Shown: positions 10,025-22,356 of the stretch, one piece after another
Position numbering within the stretch: the first letter of the stretch is position 1
Layout of the letters: every line of letters begins with the position of its first letter
Assembly: GCA_036971715.1 (NCBI GenBank)
Contig: JAVHJL010000013.1
Coordinates: 1-64,000 of the forward strand
From: Arthrobotrys musiformis
Taxonomy: Eukaryota; Ascomycota; Orbiliomycetes; Orbiliales; Orbiliaceae
Direction: 5' to 3'
Length of the DNA stretch: 64,000 nt
The notes under the pieces: model-generated
Seen by the model: the letters and a program-made list of their open reading frames with translations, nothing else
The model's database searches: none
What the model was told of the DNA's origin: nothing
Position numbers and translations under genes: made by a program

Positions 10025-11997
10025 CGCGGGATGCAGACCGGGTATGCAACGAAGTTAGCGGGGTCGAAAAGTTTTTCGTCGATTTCGAGGAATCTGTTGG
10101 CACGTGCATGCGCAGCCGTGTGGGGATTACTTCAGTATCACTACTGCAGTATAGTCTGTATAAGCTGGTATTAGAACGATATACTGTCGTTTAAAAGTGC
10201 CCAGCAAATAGTAACCAGTACTATCTCGAGGCTAAAAAACTGATTTTTGTATCGTATAATTAGATTGGGCTTAGTTTGAAAAAACCCCGCTTCCTCTGGC
10301 ACGGTATTTAATAAGTATCACTGTATCGCTAAAAGCAGGAAGCCTCCCATCGCATCGTAAATGCGAGTAGGATTAGTTGATCTATTTTGGGACTAGTGTA
10401 GCCTCCCGTCCCGTGTAAAAAACCAAGTATCAGCATGATCATGATTTCATGAAGTCAAATTTGTTATTCATGCGCAAAACAGCCAATAGAATGGAAGGGT
10501 ACCGAGCCGCACTCCGACACCCCTCACCCTTTCGTCTTGGTTGCATAAGAATTTTGCATCCGCAGAAGTATATGGCTATATATGAACCTCTAGAAAAGCG
10601 TTAGCATGGTTGCGTGCCAACTATCAGCCACCTACTACTTTATCAGATCCAGCGCTTATTTAGCCTCTAATCTTACGGAAATCTGACCCAAGGTCGTTTT
10701 AATAAAACTTCACCCGCAGCTGCGGCACTAGTATAGATACTACCAACTCCGCACAATATTTCAAATTTCAATATGTTTGATAAAAGTTTTCAGCCTCTTT
10801 ACTTTAATAAATGGCTTCCATAGATCCATATCATGATGTCTCTCTAGAACTCCTTCTACATGCATGATATATTGACATATCTCATTAGGTATCACCCGGA
10901 CAGCTGACAGGCCCAAGTCTACCTGGCAAGCTAGCGTAGGCATCGAAGGTCGGCTCATGCACACTGAGAAGAAGACTTCTAAGAGTTATTCACTAAGCGC
11001 CGACAGCTGTCCCACCATCATGGATGTTATGTGTACGCTTTTAAATATGCAAGATATGGCACATCTTTGTATCACGCAGCATTTAGCCCACAAAATCATT
11101 GGGTCGGTATCGTATGCCATCACAAGTATGCAGGCCTGCCGCCGCGACCAAACACCTTAAAGGGCTTTATCTCTACCCAGCGTTCGAGAAAATCCAGCAC
11201 GGAGACAAAAAAACGGCCGGAATCAAGATGAGAGTTAGACTATCTCTATGTTACACAACTACATGCATATATTTGTAGGTGACATTATCGAGGGAATAGA
11301 CACATTAATTTTCACCATCACCGGGGCTGGGCTTGGACCCTTTCTTGTCAGAGCCGCCATCGATACCCCGCATTGAATGTATAATGACAGCCTCTCAAAT
11401 CCCCGCCAAATTATTTCAGTTTTTTCTGCCAAGTGAATCGAGGCTAGCCCGTGTATGTCAACATGCCATCGCAAATGAACTCGACACCGTCAGCCGAACC
11501 TTCTAATGTGAGGGACCAGAAGCTATCCCGCGGGCTAGCTGCAGCCCCAGCATCCAACTGGATCCTTTTCTGATTACTTGTCTCCCCTTTTTTTCCTTCC
11601 TTCCCTTTTTTTATTTTTGGCTAAATATAAATCCAAAATCCAACAGCCTCAAAACCAAAATCAACGAGCAATCCATCAGTCAGCAAAACTTGCCTTTCGC
11701 TTAAATTTCAGCCAATAAAGTGACTCAAGAACTGATCACTAATCCAGGAGGCCCTCACACTTCCTTGGCAAATACCTCGCCAATTTTTTTTTTAGAATCA
11801 ACCACCCCAGGTTTTTGCTACCCGGTTCATACTTGAAGGGGATGGTTTTGTTGACATACGCAAATCCGATAGTCAAGTTGTCAGTTTGGACGTTTAACAA
11901 AGTGTGTCTGAAGTTGCTATTAAAATGCGGAACTTAATTCCCTGAAATGGCAGGTCAAATAATTATCTAGCAACTGGTTTGTGGCTAGAAGAGACTA
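10025..11997. other. Gene-poor spacer
   Basis: No coding sequence with domain or splice support. Small frames near 10957-11231 and 11259-11474 were examined and not accepted. Confidence 0.55.
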
Positions 11998-12258
11998 TAG
12001 AGTGAGTAAGTTAGGATCTGGACCACTAATTCTGTAAAACCGTAGAACCCGAGCCCTGAGGGTTTTGAAAGCTTGGCCGTCTGTAAGAAACTCAGCTATA
12101 CGTTCAATTGTCGTTGGTGCCGTCCTAACCCCTTCGTCGCCGCTGATTAGAACTCGGTTTCGTTCCAGACGGTGTACCCAGTAAACACAGGCGTATTGAA
12201 ACTCTGGTGATAGATGGGTCTTGATAAAATCCTCGGCATATGTCTGACCGTATTACTT
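11998..12258 (-). pseudogene. Fragment of a NACHT/STAND gene
   Basis: An open stretch on the minus strand reads HLSPEFQYACVYWVHRLER, then IAEFLTDGQAFKTLR. This resembles the segment just after the NTPase in fungal NACHT proteins, where a consensus like LSPEVQYACRYWV is usual. It is bounded upstream by a stop (about 12260) and downstream by TAG near 11998. No Walker motif or start is found around it. It is best read as a gene relic. The assignment rests on recall of the motif, not on a search. Confidence 0.5.
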
Positions 12259-15200
12259 CGGGCGATTTTAAACAGCAAATGCCTTCTCTGATGCCTTAAA
12301 AGCTGGGCATGAGTTTGATAGACTTTACAAAAATTCTCCAATGTGTTCTTCTTGCTTCTACCCAAAACTGACCCTCTGTTTTTTTTGGTCTCGGAGGTAG
12401 GTATTTAGAAGGGAGTCGCGAAAAGAAAAATGGAAAATCATAATCGGAGCATAATCTTCGTCTGGCATATTTGGGGGGGTGGTTGATTCGATTTGCATTT
12501 AATCGAACACTTTGAAGAATACAATAGGTCAGACAGGGCTGAAATGGAAAGTGCCCTGACAAGTTTAAGCTTGTACCGACAATTTGTTGATATTCTTCAC
12601 ACATTTCTTCTCGTCGCTCTGTTCCTGGGCAAACGACAAGCTGGTTTAATATTAGAGTATACGTTGGCCTCGGCTGATTGATGCCTAGGTAAAACGGTGT
12701 GAAAATGTGCCAGTCTCGTAACCGGAAAATTCGATAAGCCTCTAATTACATCTGTACGGAATATTAAAATAATACGTTAAAAAGTAAATATATGCCGTTT
12801 TGTACCAAACATTTAAACCTGGAAGTTATTTTTATGTGCATACATATATATTTTCACACGAGAAGCGAGTTCGGGCCTCTTCGTTGTCTTGCGACAATAC
12901 AAAAAGACAGAGGACTCACGAAACTGAATCTATCCCATTAAATTTTAACATCCAAGTTAAAGATATCACTGTAGATATTTTCGAAATTTCCCGTAAATAT
13001 TTTGTATGAAACAAGAGTAATCAGGCTCCAAAAAACGTCAAAAAAAGGTGAGTCCCAAAAATGAGTTTAGATTCTTTGTAATATGCTCATAATTCTTGCT
13101 ATAGTGGGTGCAATCTTTGTAGAGCCCAGGCTGAAGGAGGTGAGTGTCAGACCTCTGTACCCGCGAATTGGAATGAATCTTCGTGGAGAATCTCCGAACT
13201 AAACTCTTTTTAAATAGGATGCTCGAGAATATTATCTTGCCGGACTGGGGAAGTGGGTACAGGTTTGACAAATTTTGTCGTTCCCTTTAAGGCTTTTGGC
13301 TCTGGAGATTCCGAAAGTATTATTTTAGGTCTAGAACGGCAAGTTTAACCGGAGGTGGGTTTTTATCCTGGAGATACTTTTTGTTGAGCTTTCCTTCCTA
13401 TTGCTATTTCCGTTCCTTTTTTTGAAGGGTTGCACGCTAAAGCCATTGTGATTAAGATAATTATCGTACGGAAAAATGATACATTAGGCATTTTGAGGCG
13501 ACTACGCTTGATGGAGAAGAACAATATGCACATGTTTTTTTGTGTCGTTCAAAGCGGGGTCTGGTGAGTAGCCGTATACCTAGCCAGCCTGGGTCGCAAA
13601 GTGGGACACTACGTTGCGTGTCAGGAGTTATCTGTATACGGAGGCTGATGTCTATAGATCTAGTCATTTGGGAGTCGAGCAGTGTTAGGCTGTTCTTTTT
13701 TCCCTACACGATATAACAAAAGATACTTAGACAGAGACTTGAAGAAGCCGGGTGGGGCTTTCTGGCTTCCGACTTGTCATCTATATTCACGATTATATAA
13801 GTCTATATAGACTATAATTATATATTCCCATATACCATACCTCTCAATTCAACCTGATTTCCCGTATGGCTATATTATAAAGACGTGGATTTGTAATTAG
13901 TTATTTCGATTTAATCTGACCTAGAAGTTCTTTAACGATTTGTATGATGTCGTGGGCGGCCACCAGATCAGAAACCCATCATCACATACGCACGCGTACT
14001 TACCTGCCAGCTAATATCTAGACCACTTGAAAATTGGTCGCACGATCGCCAAATCCATACCTCGTTAAGGACAATCTTGTATTTATTGCCAGGTCTCGAT
14101 CTCTATGGATCGAATTTTATAGGATTTATGACTTAGCTTAGACGTAGCATATATGCGCATATATCTAGATATATACACCAATTGGAAATCAATTCGTGGT
14201 ATCAATTCATAAAAAAATGAATCAAAGGGGAATAGAATTACGATATAACTAGTAGTGTAGTAGTGAGCGATAGATTCGCTCTACTCGGTACACTTGCGCT
14301 AATTAGATAGTTCCAGCAACGACAGGCCTACATACAATTGTTTGGGGGCCTTAGAAGTTAACATGGAAGGCCAGTGCTGAGTATTATTTAAGATCTTCTA
14401 TAGCTTCTGCAATAGATGGGATACATCTATCGGGAAGCTGCTAGGATCTAATATATATTTCAATTATAAATTAGCTAGTTAGCGAATACTTCCATTTTAA
14501 TACAGCTAGCCTAATCAAGACCCTATCTCCAATATATCTCATAATCGTTCTTTATTCATTGCATACGTGCATCCAATACTAAATATAGTCTAGGATCAAG
14601 ACGGGTGCCGAGCATCGAAAAGAAATGTGGGCCAGCACCCGTCTTGATTCTAGACTATACTAAATGTACAATTATAGGGGTGACAAATCCGAATCTCAAC
14701 ACATAAATCCATCCGATCATGTTGCATTCGAAAGGAACTTAACCGAGAACGGGAATGACCGGGTTCACGAAAGGGGAAATGGTTCCGAAAACAATTGATG
14801 GACAACAGGACACCGGCGATACTAGGACTGAATCAACCATCCTTTCACATATTCTGGGGGCCTTGATGCCGCAAGATCCTAGTTTTATTGAATCGTAGTT
14901 AGCGGACGGGCCTGCGGAGTTCTGGGTGCGGATGCGATATTCATGACATTTATTCTTGATTTCGATGACCGTGCAGTGAGTGGTTCAACGAGACTAAGTG
15001 AGTGGCATTATCCTCGAAAATGATACTCTGAAACTACCCATTCATCCTCTATGCTTGTTTATCTAGATAATTCGTACCGCAGAGCATTTACGTGAGCGAA
15101 TTTGCATAATATTTGGACTTTTATGAGACAACGCCGGTCTCATGACTAGACCAGGACAACGCAAGGCAACGCCAAGAATTCCAGAAGCAAACTGAACAGA

Positions 15201-15332
15201 CTTTCGATGCTTCAGCCGCACGTGGTTTAAATTTCAGCTCAGACAAAAACCCATCATGATGTCCTAAATTCGACGGCTCTAAATTAGCTAAACTGGTCGG
15301 AAAGCCTGTATGAGATCGAAACCCGCCGAACA
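12259..15332. other. Long AT-rich non-coding stretch
   Basis: About 3 kb without a supported gene. Frames are short and disagree between strands. It is rich in A/T runs. The only distinct structure is a strong hairpin at 14584-14659 (separate entry). Confidence 0.6.
14584..14659. repeat. Long hairpin (25-bp stem, 26-base loop)
   Basis: Left arm 14584-14608 begins TATAGTCTAGGATCAAGACG. Right arm 14635-14659 is its reverse complement with one mismatch (24 of 25 pairs). The 26-base loop is non-repetitive. It lies in a gene-free region, so it may be a small foldback element or a cruciform-forming site. A looser match to the arm is seen near 4026-4050. Confidence 0.75.
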
Positions 15333-15875
15333 ATGAGATATCTCATTCGTATTATCTCAATCGCCGCTGCCACTTCTCCCATCCTTTGGGTGGCGGCACA
15401 TGCCCAGCGAACCCCGGTCGACCCAGGTTTCAATATCAACCCAAGCATTTTCAACTCCCAGGCCAGCCAGCTGACGGCAACGTCCTCAGCTTTGAGCACT
15501 CAATCCTTACCCTCATCTCCATTTCTCCCCACTACAATTGCCTCTGATACCAGCACATTAAATATTCCGCCGACCAGTGCCACCGATATCTCATCAACAG
15601 ATGGTTCACGACCATCATCTAACTCACCATCAGAAAGAAGTGGTAGGGTTGGCACCCCTATAATTATCGGTATCGCAGTAGGCATTGGTGTTCCGGTTTT
15701 TATATTATCGCTCTTTCTTACCTACCGACTGGGTGGTAGAAGAGCTTATATAAAAGGGCATAGTAACTGGGTTGGCGGCAACGAGTCCACTAGTCGAGAT
15801 AACAACCCGGGAGTTGCTTTCGGGAATGAAGTTGGGGGTATTGCCAATGTTAAGAGGGAAAAGACGGTTCTTTGA
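15333..15875 (+). CDS. Single-pass Ser/Thr-rich membrane protein
   Basis: Single-exon gene of 180 residues. A signal peptide (MRYLIRIISIAAATSPILWVAAHAQ) leads into an ectodomain of about 80 residues rich in Ser, Thr and Pro, as in O-mannosylated wall sensors. A Gly/Ile-rich transmembrane helix follows (GTPIIIGIAVGIGVPVFIL), then an RLGGRR stop-transfer and a short cytosolic tail. The layout resembles Mid2/WSC-type surface proteins, but no Cys-rich domain is present. The gene at 24892-25732 ends in a similar helix. Role unknown; surface sensing or wall contact is only a guess. Confidence 0.65.
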   Translation: MRYLIRIISIAAATSPILWVAAHAQRTPVDPGFNINPSIFNSQASQLTATSSALSTQSLPSSPFLPTTIASDTSTLNIPPTSATDISSTDGSRPSSNSPSERSGRVGTPIIIGIAVGIGVPVFILSLFLTYRLGGRRAYIKGHSNWVGGNESTSRDNNPGVAFGNEVGGIANVKREKTVL

Positions 15876-16329
15876 TAAGTTAGTATCAGTATAGGTCCAT
15901 CGTATGTATTCCTTTGAAAATTTATTAGCATATGGTTACCTTTTATTGCTAAAACAGTACTACTAAATTCCAACAGGAATAGAACGTAAGTACTGAGCCG
16001 GGCTCAATACGCTAGTCAGCGCGTAACACAGCATTGCCTACGCATCTGGCAGCCTGCCTACCCAGCTAGCCTGTCTAGCTACCCCGCTTACTAGCCTGCC
16101 TGTTCATTTAGTTTGATACTCAAGATATTGGCTGGACGGGCTGGCTGGTGAAGGCTGGAGTTATATGTGCAGTATGGGGTTTAGGCTTTTAAGAGGTGAA
16201 ATTCACCTGTCTATGTTCTTGTCTTTCTCGCTTAATAAGATGCCTACATTCTTTTGGTTCGCACAGCTAAATATTCTTTTGAAAGAAATGGTATACCATA
16301 TATAGCAACGGCATGATCACTATTCTATG
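15876..16329. other. Intergenic spacer
   Basis: No gene. It contains short imperfect repeats of GCCTG/CTAGC type around 16030-16160. It separates a plus-strand gene from the 3' end of the minus-strand STAND pseudogene. Confidence 0.5.
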
Positions 16330-18158
16330 CTAGTAGAGTGTGCATTGACGGCCTACATGAACAAAAACATTTGTACAGTTCTCCTGCTTAATTTCGTCGG
16401 CCTGCTTATCCACACCCCAGGTGTAACCATTTGTAACGACAAGAATCTTAACTTTGGCTGTTGTATTCTCAACCAAATAGACCAATGCCTTTAGCAACCC
16501 TTTTCGATGACTAGTACTCGACACCTTTTCGCATCGATCAACACGATCCAAAATTATCCACACCGTTTTTGTTGGATCAAACATGTTTAGGACCCTTAAT
16601 GCCACATTTTGAAGCAATAAGCCAGTCTTATTACTCTCTTTACTAACTGCCCCTTGATATTCGCGAATTTCTGCGCAGAGCGCAGCATATTGTGCATCAT
16701 CTCGTAGTGCATGGCAGTTTAGCTTTAAAAGCTGAAGAGTGAGATGTAATAGAACATGGGGGAAGGTGTTGGGTTCTCAAAGTCCTAGAATGTGGAAGGC
16801 GTAAGGATCAGATTTTCCAGGCTCGCCGAGATCTGCAATCATATGCAAGGCGACAGGGGAAAGTCAACAATTCGGGGCCGAATACGCTGATTGGTCGTTA
16901 TATTCAGCTAATATCAGCATACATGAGCCCGGAGAATGAACCCAATTCTGAAAATCTTCGTGATTTTTGAAGGCCTCAAGTCGGTGTTCTTGCATCCGCT
17001 CTAGATAGGTCCAGTTGTCGAAATCTGTGTTGATATCACGCTGATACTTCCCTAAGAGCTCTATTTCAGACTCTCTTGAATACCATTCAAGACCTAGCAA
17101 TGTCTGTATCTTAACTAGGCGATCGCCGTCATGCCCCTCTTGCAACTCTAATGATACGTCAGCTTGCGTCAATTTCTGAATCAGCGTTTTGCGACCTACG
17201 TCTTATCTGGGCTTTCAAACCTATAATTCCCGGTCAGTTTGCACCTATCAAATGTCCTTCTCTATATATAGATATGTAGAAACTAACCTTCTATTTCCTG
17301 TGCCTAATCTATCGACTAACGAGTTAGTATAGCACACGCACCGCGGGAAGCTGGGGGAAACTGACTAATATTAAGCTGCTGGATCATATGAACGCTTTTG
17401 CTGAGCAGCTCTCCACTCATGTACCTGACATCAACTATGGCCTTTTGTACCTCGGATGCCCGCTTTATCAAACTCGTTGGCTTGCCCATAGATTTGAGCC
17501 ATCGCCTTGGAGCCGTAATATAAGCCTATGATATTAATTCAACAAAGCAGAGTACTCACCCAATCCTCCCATAGAGTAATATCCCGTTGCCGCTATACAA
17601 AATCCAACGAAACTGTCGTAAGCTTAGACGATCTTAGACTGTAATAATCGATCAAGTTCGTGATTCTCATTATATATTTCCAGGTAAACCTTTAACCCCC
17701 CGCAACTCTGTCTCTAATTTGCAAAAGTGTGTCGGATATCTGGTTTTCCATTGATACCCGGTTCTTGGCGACCTGGAAAATTCAATTTAGTGAATTCGGT
17801 CCAAGCATGATTCGGGATTCCGGAGCCATACAATGAATAGGAACGAGATTGTTCCAATGGTCATACCGCCGTATGGTGCACCAAGGTCTTTCACTACCTC
17901 TACAAGAGGTCCTACGTGTTGCAGGATGTCATACACGGAAGCTGCAAAATTCTGGGCTGTTCGCGCTGCGAGTCCAACTCCATGTTCGTGGTTCGCCTCA
18001 AAGTTTTGCCTAGTATCAAGTGTTTTGTTCCAGAATTTTTCAAACGCGTCGAAACTGTCAATCTGTAAAGTGGATTTCTCTTCTTCAGAGAATTTTCCAG
18101 CCTGGCTATTAACGAACGCATGAAATTTCTGCTGTTCTATGTCTGAATCCTTGACCAT
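16330..18158 (-). pseudogene. Decayed STAND gene (DUF7708-type N-terminus plus P-loop NTPase region)
   Basis: Pieces of one gene are collinear on the minus strand. The start at 18158 leads to DSFDAFEKFWNKTLDTRQ, ARTAQNFAASVYDILQHVGP and GAPYGGMTIGTISFLF, which I recognise as the fungal N-terminal domain now called DUF7708. An intron (about 17760-17832) joins to VAKNRVSMENQISDTLLQIRD. The frame then breaks in a G run (near 17700), resumes as GLKVYLEIYNENHELDRLLQ, and hits an in-frame TAA (near 17633). Later text includes VQKAIVDVRY (near 17450), NWTYLERMQEHRLEAFKNH (near 17000) and TVWIILDRVDRC (near 16560), a Walker-B-like segment. Fungal STAND proteins act in self/non-self recognition and cell death. 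This copy carries at least one frameshift and one stop, so it is probably inactive. Confidence 0.75.
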
Positions 18159-18539
18159 GGCCCTAGGCCGCTTGTTAGCCCTGAATGTACGTTAGAATAT
18201 TGCTGTGGCATACATATCATGATCTGCAAAGCGCCTTGTTTCCTTCGGCGAGCTATTTTCTAGCGACATCTTGTTGCCTGGTCTTGTCGAAATAAGCTAA
18301 GATCCAAAGAATCAGACGGAAGGTTTGTGGCCACGCTTGGAATCTTCGATCATTTCTATATTCCAACGACCATTTCAACTCAGTCAAATCAGTCCGAAAA
18401 TAATATTATATTGAATACTAACCGCGGTATCTTGATTAAGGCAATGGTGGATGATAGAATGTTAGTACTTCAATTAGTGAAACGGCTGAAGCAATGGCGA
18501 GTCTGATGATCCATATTTATTAATTACATATTCATTTTC

Positions 18540-19664
18540 AGATCGAGCAAAATCAAGAAATTGACACGGCAACCAGAACGAGCTGAACGGATGCTGGAAA
18601 ACGAGAAGAAGGATAACGAGAACCTCGAAGTACAGCTGGAAGAGGAGGGGAAAAGCCTCGATCAACAGTTAATGGCATGAATACAAGACATAAGACCGAA
18701 CTCGATAACAAAGACAGGGAAATTGAATTGGAGAAGGCCCTTTCCGAGAAATCCGAATAACTCGACGGATTGATCTCCGATAAGTTTGATCTCAAACGCA
18801 ACTTGCTAAGCGAGCGGGGTACGGTTGTCCAGCTGGTGAAAGACTTGGACCGAACTTCAAAAAATACCTCGGACAACCTACTTAGAGATATGCGGCGGAG
18901 TCCAGAGCCACGGAGCTTGAGAATAACCTTGAGAAGGCCCAGAAGGAATTTGCCGATGAGAAAGACAACTTGACCATCGAGAGAGAAAACCTCAACCGTC
19001 AAATCGAAGCCTTGTTGCATCAGTCTACTGAATGACAGACAACTACTCAAATCGTGTAGGAGCGGTTTGTTAGTACTATACAGGAGGTTGGCCAGTGGAA
19101 AGAGCAAGCGACTCAGCTTCAAAAACGACTTGATGATACAGCGCAAAACGCTCAAGATTGGAGGATCATGGCCGACGGTTGCGTGGGTAACTTGGTTCTG
19201 CGATCAATCTTTCAAACGAGCTGCAGTCAAACGTTTCAAAGTTGAGCACACAGCTTGATCCTGCGAGAAACAATACAGCCACCTTGCGGAATAGTGTCAA
19301 TCAACTACAACAACAACTTGCCGCTGCGGCCCATGAGAACTCAAGACTGGACGATGAACTTGGTAACACCAACTTCGAAATTGAGGTACTCAATCGAATC
19401 CTGGATCGGATTGAGGAAAATAAAGTCAAGGCACACAAGCGTTGCGTCCTCCAGTCTGGTATAACTAGCATGTTGAAGGACTTCTACGTGCTTGTCAGTT
19501 TAGAGAATTCTCATGTGAAGACTCAAGGTCGTGATGTCAACGTCCTGTCCTACTTTCCGCGTTCAATGGATCTGTTTATTCGAAGGTCAGACGGGAAGCT
19601 AGGCATACAATTTATTTTTTATCAGGTTGACAAGTATGGAAAACGCAGCAGAATCTATGGGTAA
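18540..19664 (+). pseudogene. Decayed coiled-coil protein gene
   Basis: Plus-strand text rich in Glu/Lys/Leu/Gln heptads is spread over three frames. Examples are ERAERMLENEKKDNENLEV (near 18580), TELDNKDREIELEKAL (near 18700), ELENNLEKAQKEFADEKDN (near 18915), FVSTIQEVGQWKEQATQLQK (near 19070) and LRNSVNQLQQQLAAAAHENS (near 19290). At least two frameshifts separate them. In-frame stops include TAA near 18758, TGA near 19033 and TAG near 19057, all explicable by C-to-T changes. The final open piece (19242-19664) ends in a non-coiled domain with YFPRSMDLFIRRSDGKLGI. I do not recognise the parent protein. An upstream start is not clear. Confidence 0.6.
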
Positions 19665-20853
19665 CGTTTCGGTGAAAGAATAATACTATGGTTGATACAT
19701 CATGAGCATGCCATTGAGACAAGCATAGCAGGGCAAAAGTGGTTTTTTCATTTTTGATATCTTACCTAGATCTGGTTTACTGGATCAATACTGTCATTTA
19801 AAGACCCAGAATGTGACCCAAGCATTACAAATACTCGCGACCTTGTTATACTGTGAGAGAACCTTATCTTCTGGCTAGAACCACCCTATTATTCTGGTGT
19901 AGAATGATAGCCTGGCCGCCACCATATGTGTTCAAAGGCCCAGAACATGGAATCCCACAGTCGTGGTGGTCGTGGAGTCGTGGAGTCGTGGAGTCGTAGT
20001 GTGGTGTATGAGAGTGGTGTTATAGTAGGAATTGTGAGAGGACAAATGCGCGGCGCAAGACACCATATTTAGTGTATTAGTCGGAACGATTATTCAGGCG
20101 GTACAACCTCGGGTGGGCTGGGTACGAGACAACTAATACGATACATTATAGAACATCTATAACTAACAAATGTGCTGTATAAAAGGTTTTGACTGTGTTA
20201 AAGCTATCACCCCCCGATTTAATTACATCATCCGTCTCATGTAATCTGGTCAGTCCTTTTAACCAAGTTACCCAGATAGAACCTGGTCCAGTCCCGAACC
20301 AAAACGTCTGCCACGTCATCAACACCAGAATCACAATAAGGCTGCTGATTTTCAATGCAAGGTAATGCAATGTTTCAATCAAGGTTGTTCTTTTTTTTTT
20401 TCCCGCATAGCGTCCAGCTTCAAAATGTAATATCACATTTAATCAAGTGCAAAAGGGGATAGAGAAGGGTGTGAAGTAGCCACCAACCTTCCGAATATTT
20501 GTTCAGTCAACCACATACTTATTAGGCATATGCCCAGATGATGTTACCACAGATCAGGGGCCCAGATGTGCGCGTGTGGCACAGCTGCACAGCTCAATAT
20601 CGATGCTTGGTTGCAAGGGCTATGACCTGAATGCAATATGTACAATACGCGAGATCACCCACCATTGGCTAGAAAGCATGCATCCCATACGGACCAAGTT
20701 CTTGCCTTAGCTACAAGTACCCCGACTGCGGAGAGCTTCAGAGAGAGAAATTTGGCCTGTACTTTGCTTATAATTAGGAGTGGCAACTAATCTCAGAATC
20801 CCTATCAGTGTAACTAAGTCGGGTGCAAGTGAAGGGCTGAAAGCAAATGCATT
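19665..20853. other. Spacer with a short minisatellite
   Basis: No convincing gene. A GTCGTGGA-type tandem repeat occupies about 19958-20000. A 96-codon minus-strand frame (20146-20436) with one hydrophobic stretch was considered but lacks other support. Confidence 0.5.
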
Positions 20854-21587
20854 ATGGCGACTCCAATCTCTCTCGACGACCTGAACCAGAGTTTTTCAGG
20901 TATCTCCATATCCAATAACGATGCGACCGGGGAGCCCTCAGATACATCACAACAACGAACCCCCGTGGACGAGTTCTTTTACCAGCACGCATCTAGACCC
21001 GGGGCCAGATTCAGATATAATGGTAATGCGGGACTAAATATACGACAAACATTCAGGATTCTAGCAAAAGTCGAGAGATGGAGGGAGAGAAAGCGAATGG
21101 CAGAGATGGAGAGGTTCCTTGAAGCGATGGACGCGGAGTTTACGAGGAGAATAGGGGGGGATGACCTTCGAACGTGGCAGAGATTGGTAGCCATGTTCGA
21201 CCCAGATAATCCTGACCTTCCGACAAGTATAACGAAGTGTAAGAAGGTAAAGTCAAGTTTCCATTTAATATATTTACACCATTTCGAGAATCCCCGCCCC
21301 ACATATAACCCCAAGTAGCCCGAACGGAGTTACTAGACGACTCGATGCATGGTCTTCTAATGCTTGCTTAGATCTTTTCCAAATATTTTATCAACATCTA
21401 CGATTTTGTGAATTATTGTCGGCGGATGGGGATAGACCAGCAATCTGAGATTCAGTGGGATTTGAGAAGTCTCGACAAGGGGAGTTTAGAGAACTTGAGG
21501 GCTTATTCTAAGAAGAACAGGCTGATATATCCTTTGGATTCGGCGAGAGGAACTGTTTTAAGAGTGTTTTTGGTGCACATGTTCTGA
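20854..21587 (+). pseudogene. Hypothetical two-exon gene with an in-frame stop
   Basis: ATG at 20854 opens a frame with a polar N-terminus, then FFYQHASRPGARFRYN and a helical charged region (LAKVERWRERKRMAEMERFL). A GTAAAG donor follows KCKK (near 21247). Beyond a probable intron of about 70 bases, the frame ARTELLDDSMHGLLMLA meets TAG at 21369-21371, then continues for 71 codons (IFSKYFINIYDFVNYCRRMG) to a TGA at 21585-21587. CAG-to-TAG would explain the stop. The exon join is not clean in phase, a second sign of damage. I do not recognise the family. A functional, differently spliced gene cannot be excluded. Confidence 0.5.
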
Positions 21588-22356
21588 TAGGAACTAGCAA
21601 ATATGTGATCCATAACTGTTTCCTACCTCTTGCTTGTCCTGTCCCGAATTGTCGGCACAAAGTACTTGGGGCTTCGCGAAATCTCCAAAACGAGGTACAT
21701 ATTTTTGTCGTGTTGCTGGACGTTTGAAGATTTGCGGTTCTCACCTTCAAACCCGATTGGGAACGGGAAATAGCAGGGATCACAACATAAAAATATCGGC
21801 GACAGTTCCGATTGTAACGTCGCATTCATATAATGCCCATTTTGTATTCTGAACTTAGTGTATGCTATCCTTTGGCGCAGGGAGTGACCCCCAGACCATC
21901 CTTTGGCAAAAGCCTAGCGTGTCAAAAGAGGTCAAGCTCATTCTCGCTAAAAACCGCGATCCCTAAAAAGACACCAACGTCAATTGATTGAGCCTGAACG
22001 AGTAAGTCGTGCCAAATGGTCGTGGCAATTTGTGAATACCATATGCCAATCCGGTGCGGCAAAAGTCGCCTTCGAACCGCGGGCCAGAAATTTTGACAGG
22101 ATGCTTAGCGTATTTCTGAATCTTGGCTAATGTTATAATTCCACGTTCCACGAACCGTCGGATCTCATCCGGACAGGGGGCTGGAGATGAGGAGTTGCTC
22201 TACAGATCACACAGAATGAATTTATGTATATATACATGTTCTAACCTCAAGCTCTGGCGCTGCCGCATTTCCCTCATACATCACTACCATCCAGCCAACA
22301 CGGCCTCCTGCATTGGCTTTTGGATACGCTACTGCATCTAAATGATCATTTTCAAA
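21588..22356. other. Intergenic spacer
   Basis: No gene supported. Short frames on both strands (for example 21963-22151, minus) have no recognisable motif. It includes the upstream region of the Cys-rich protein gene. Confidence 0.5.

Noticed and set aside
18553..19155. 200-codon minus frame, Ser/Leu-rich
   Set aside because: It is antisense to clear coiled-coil text on the plus strand and has no domain of its own.
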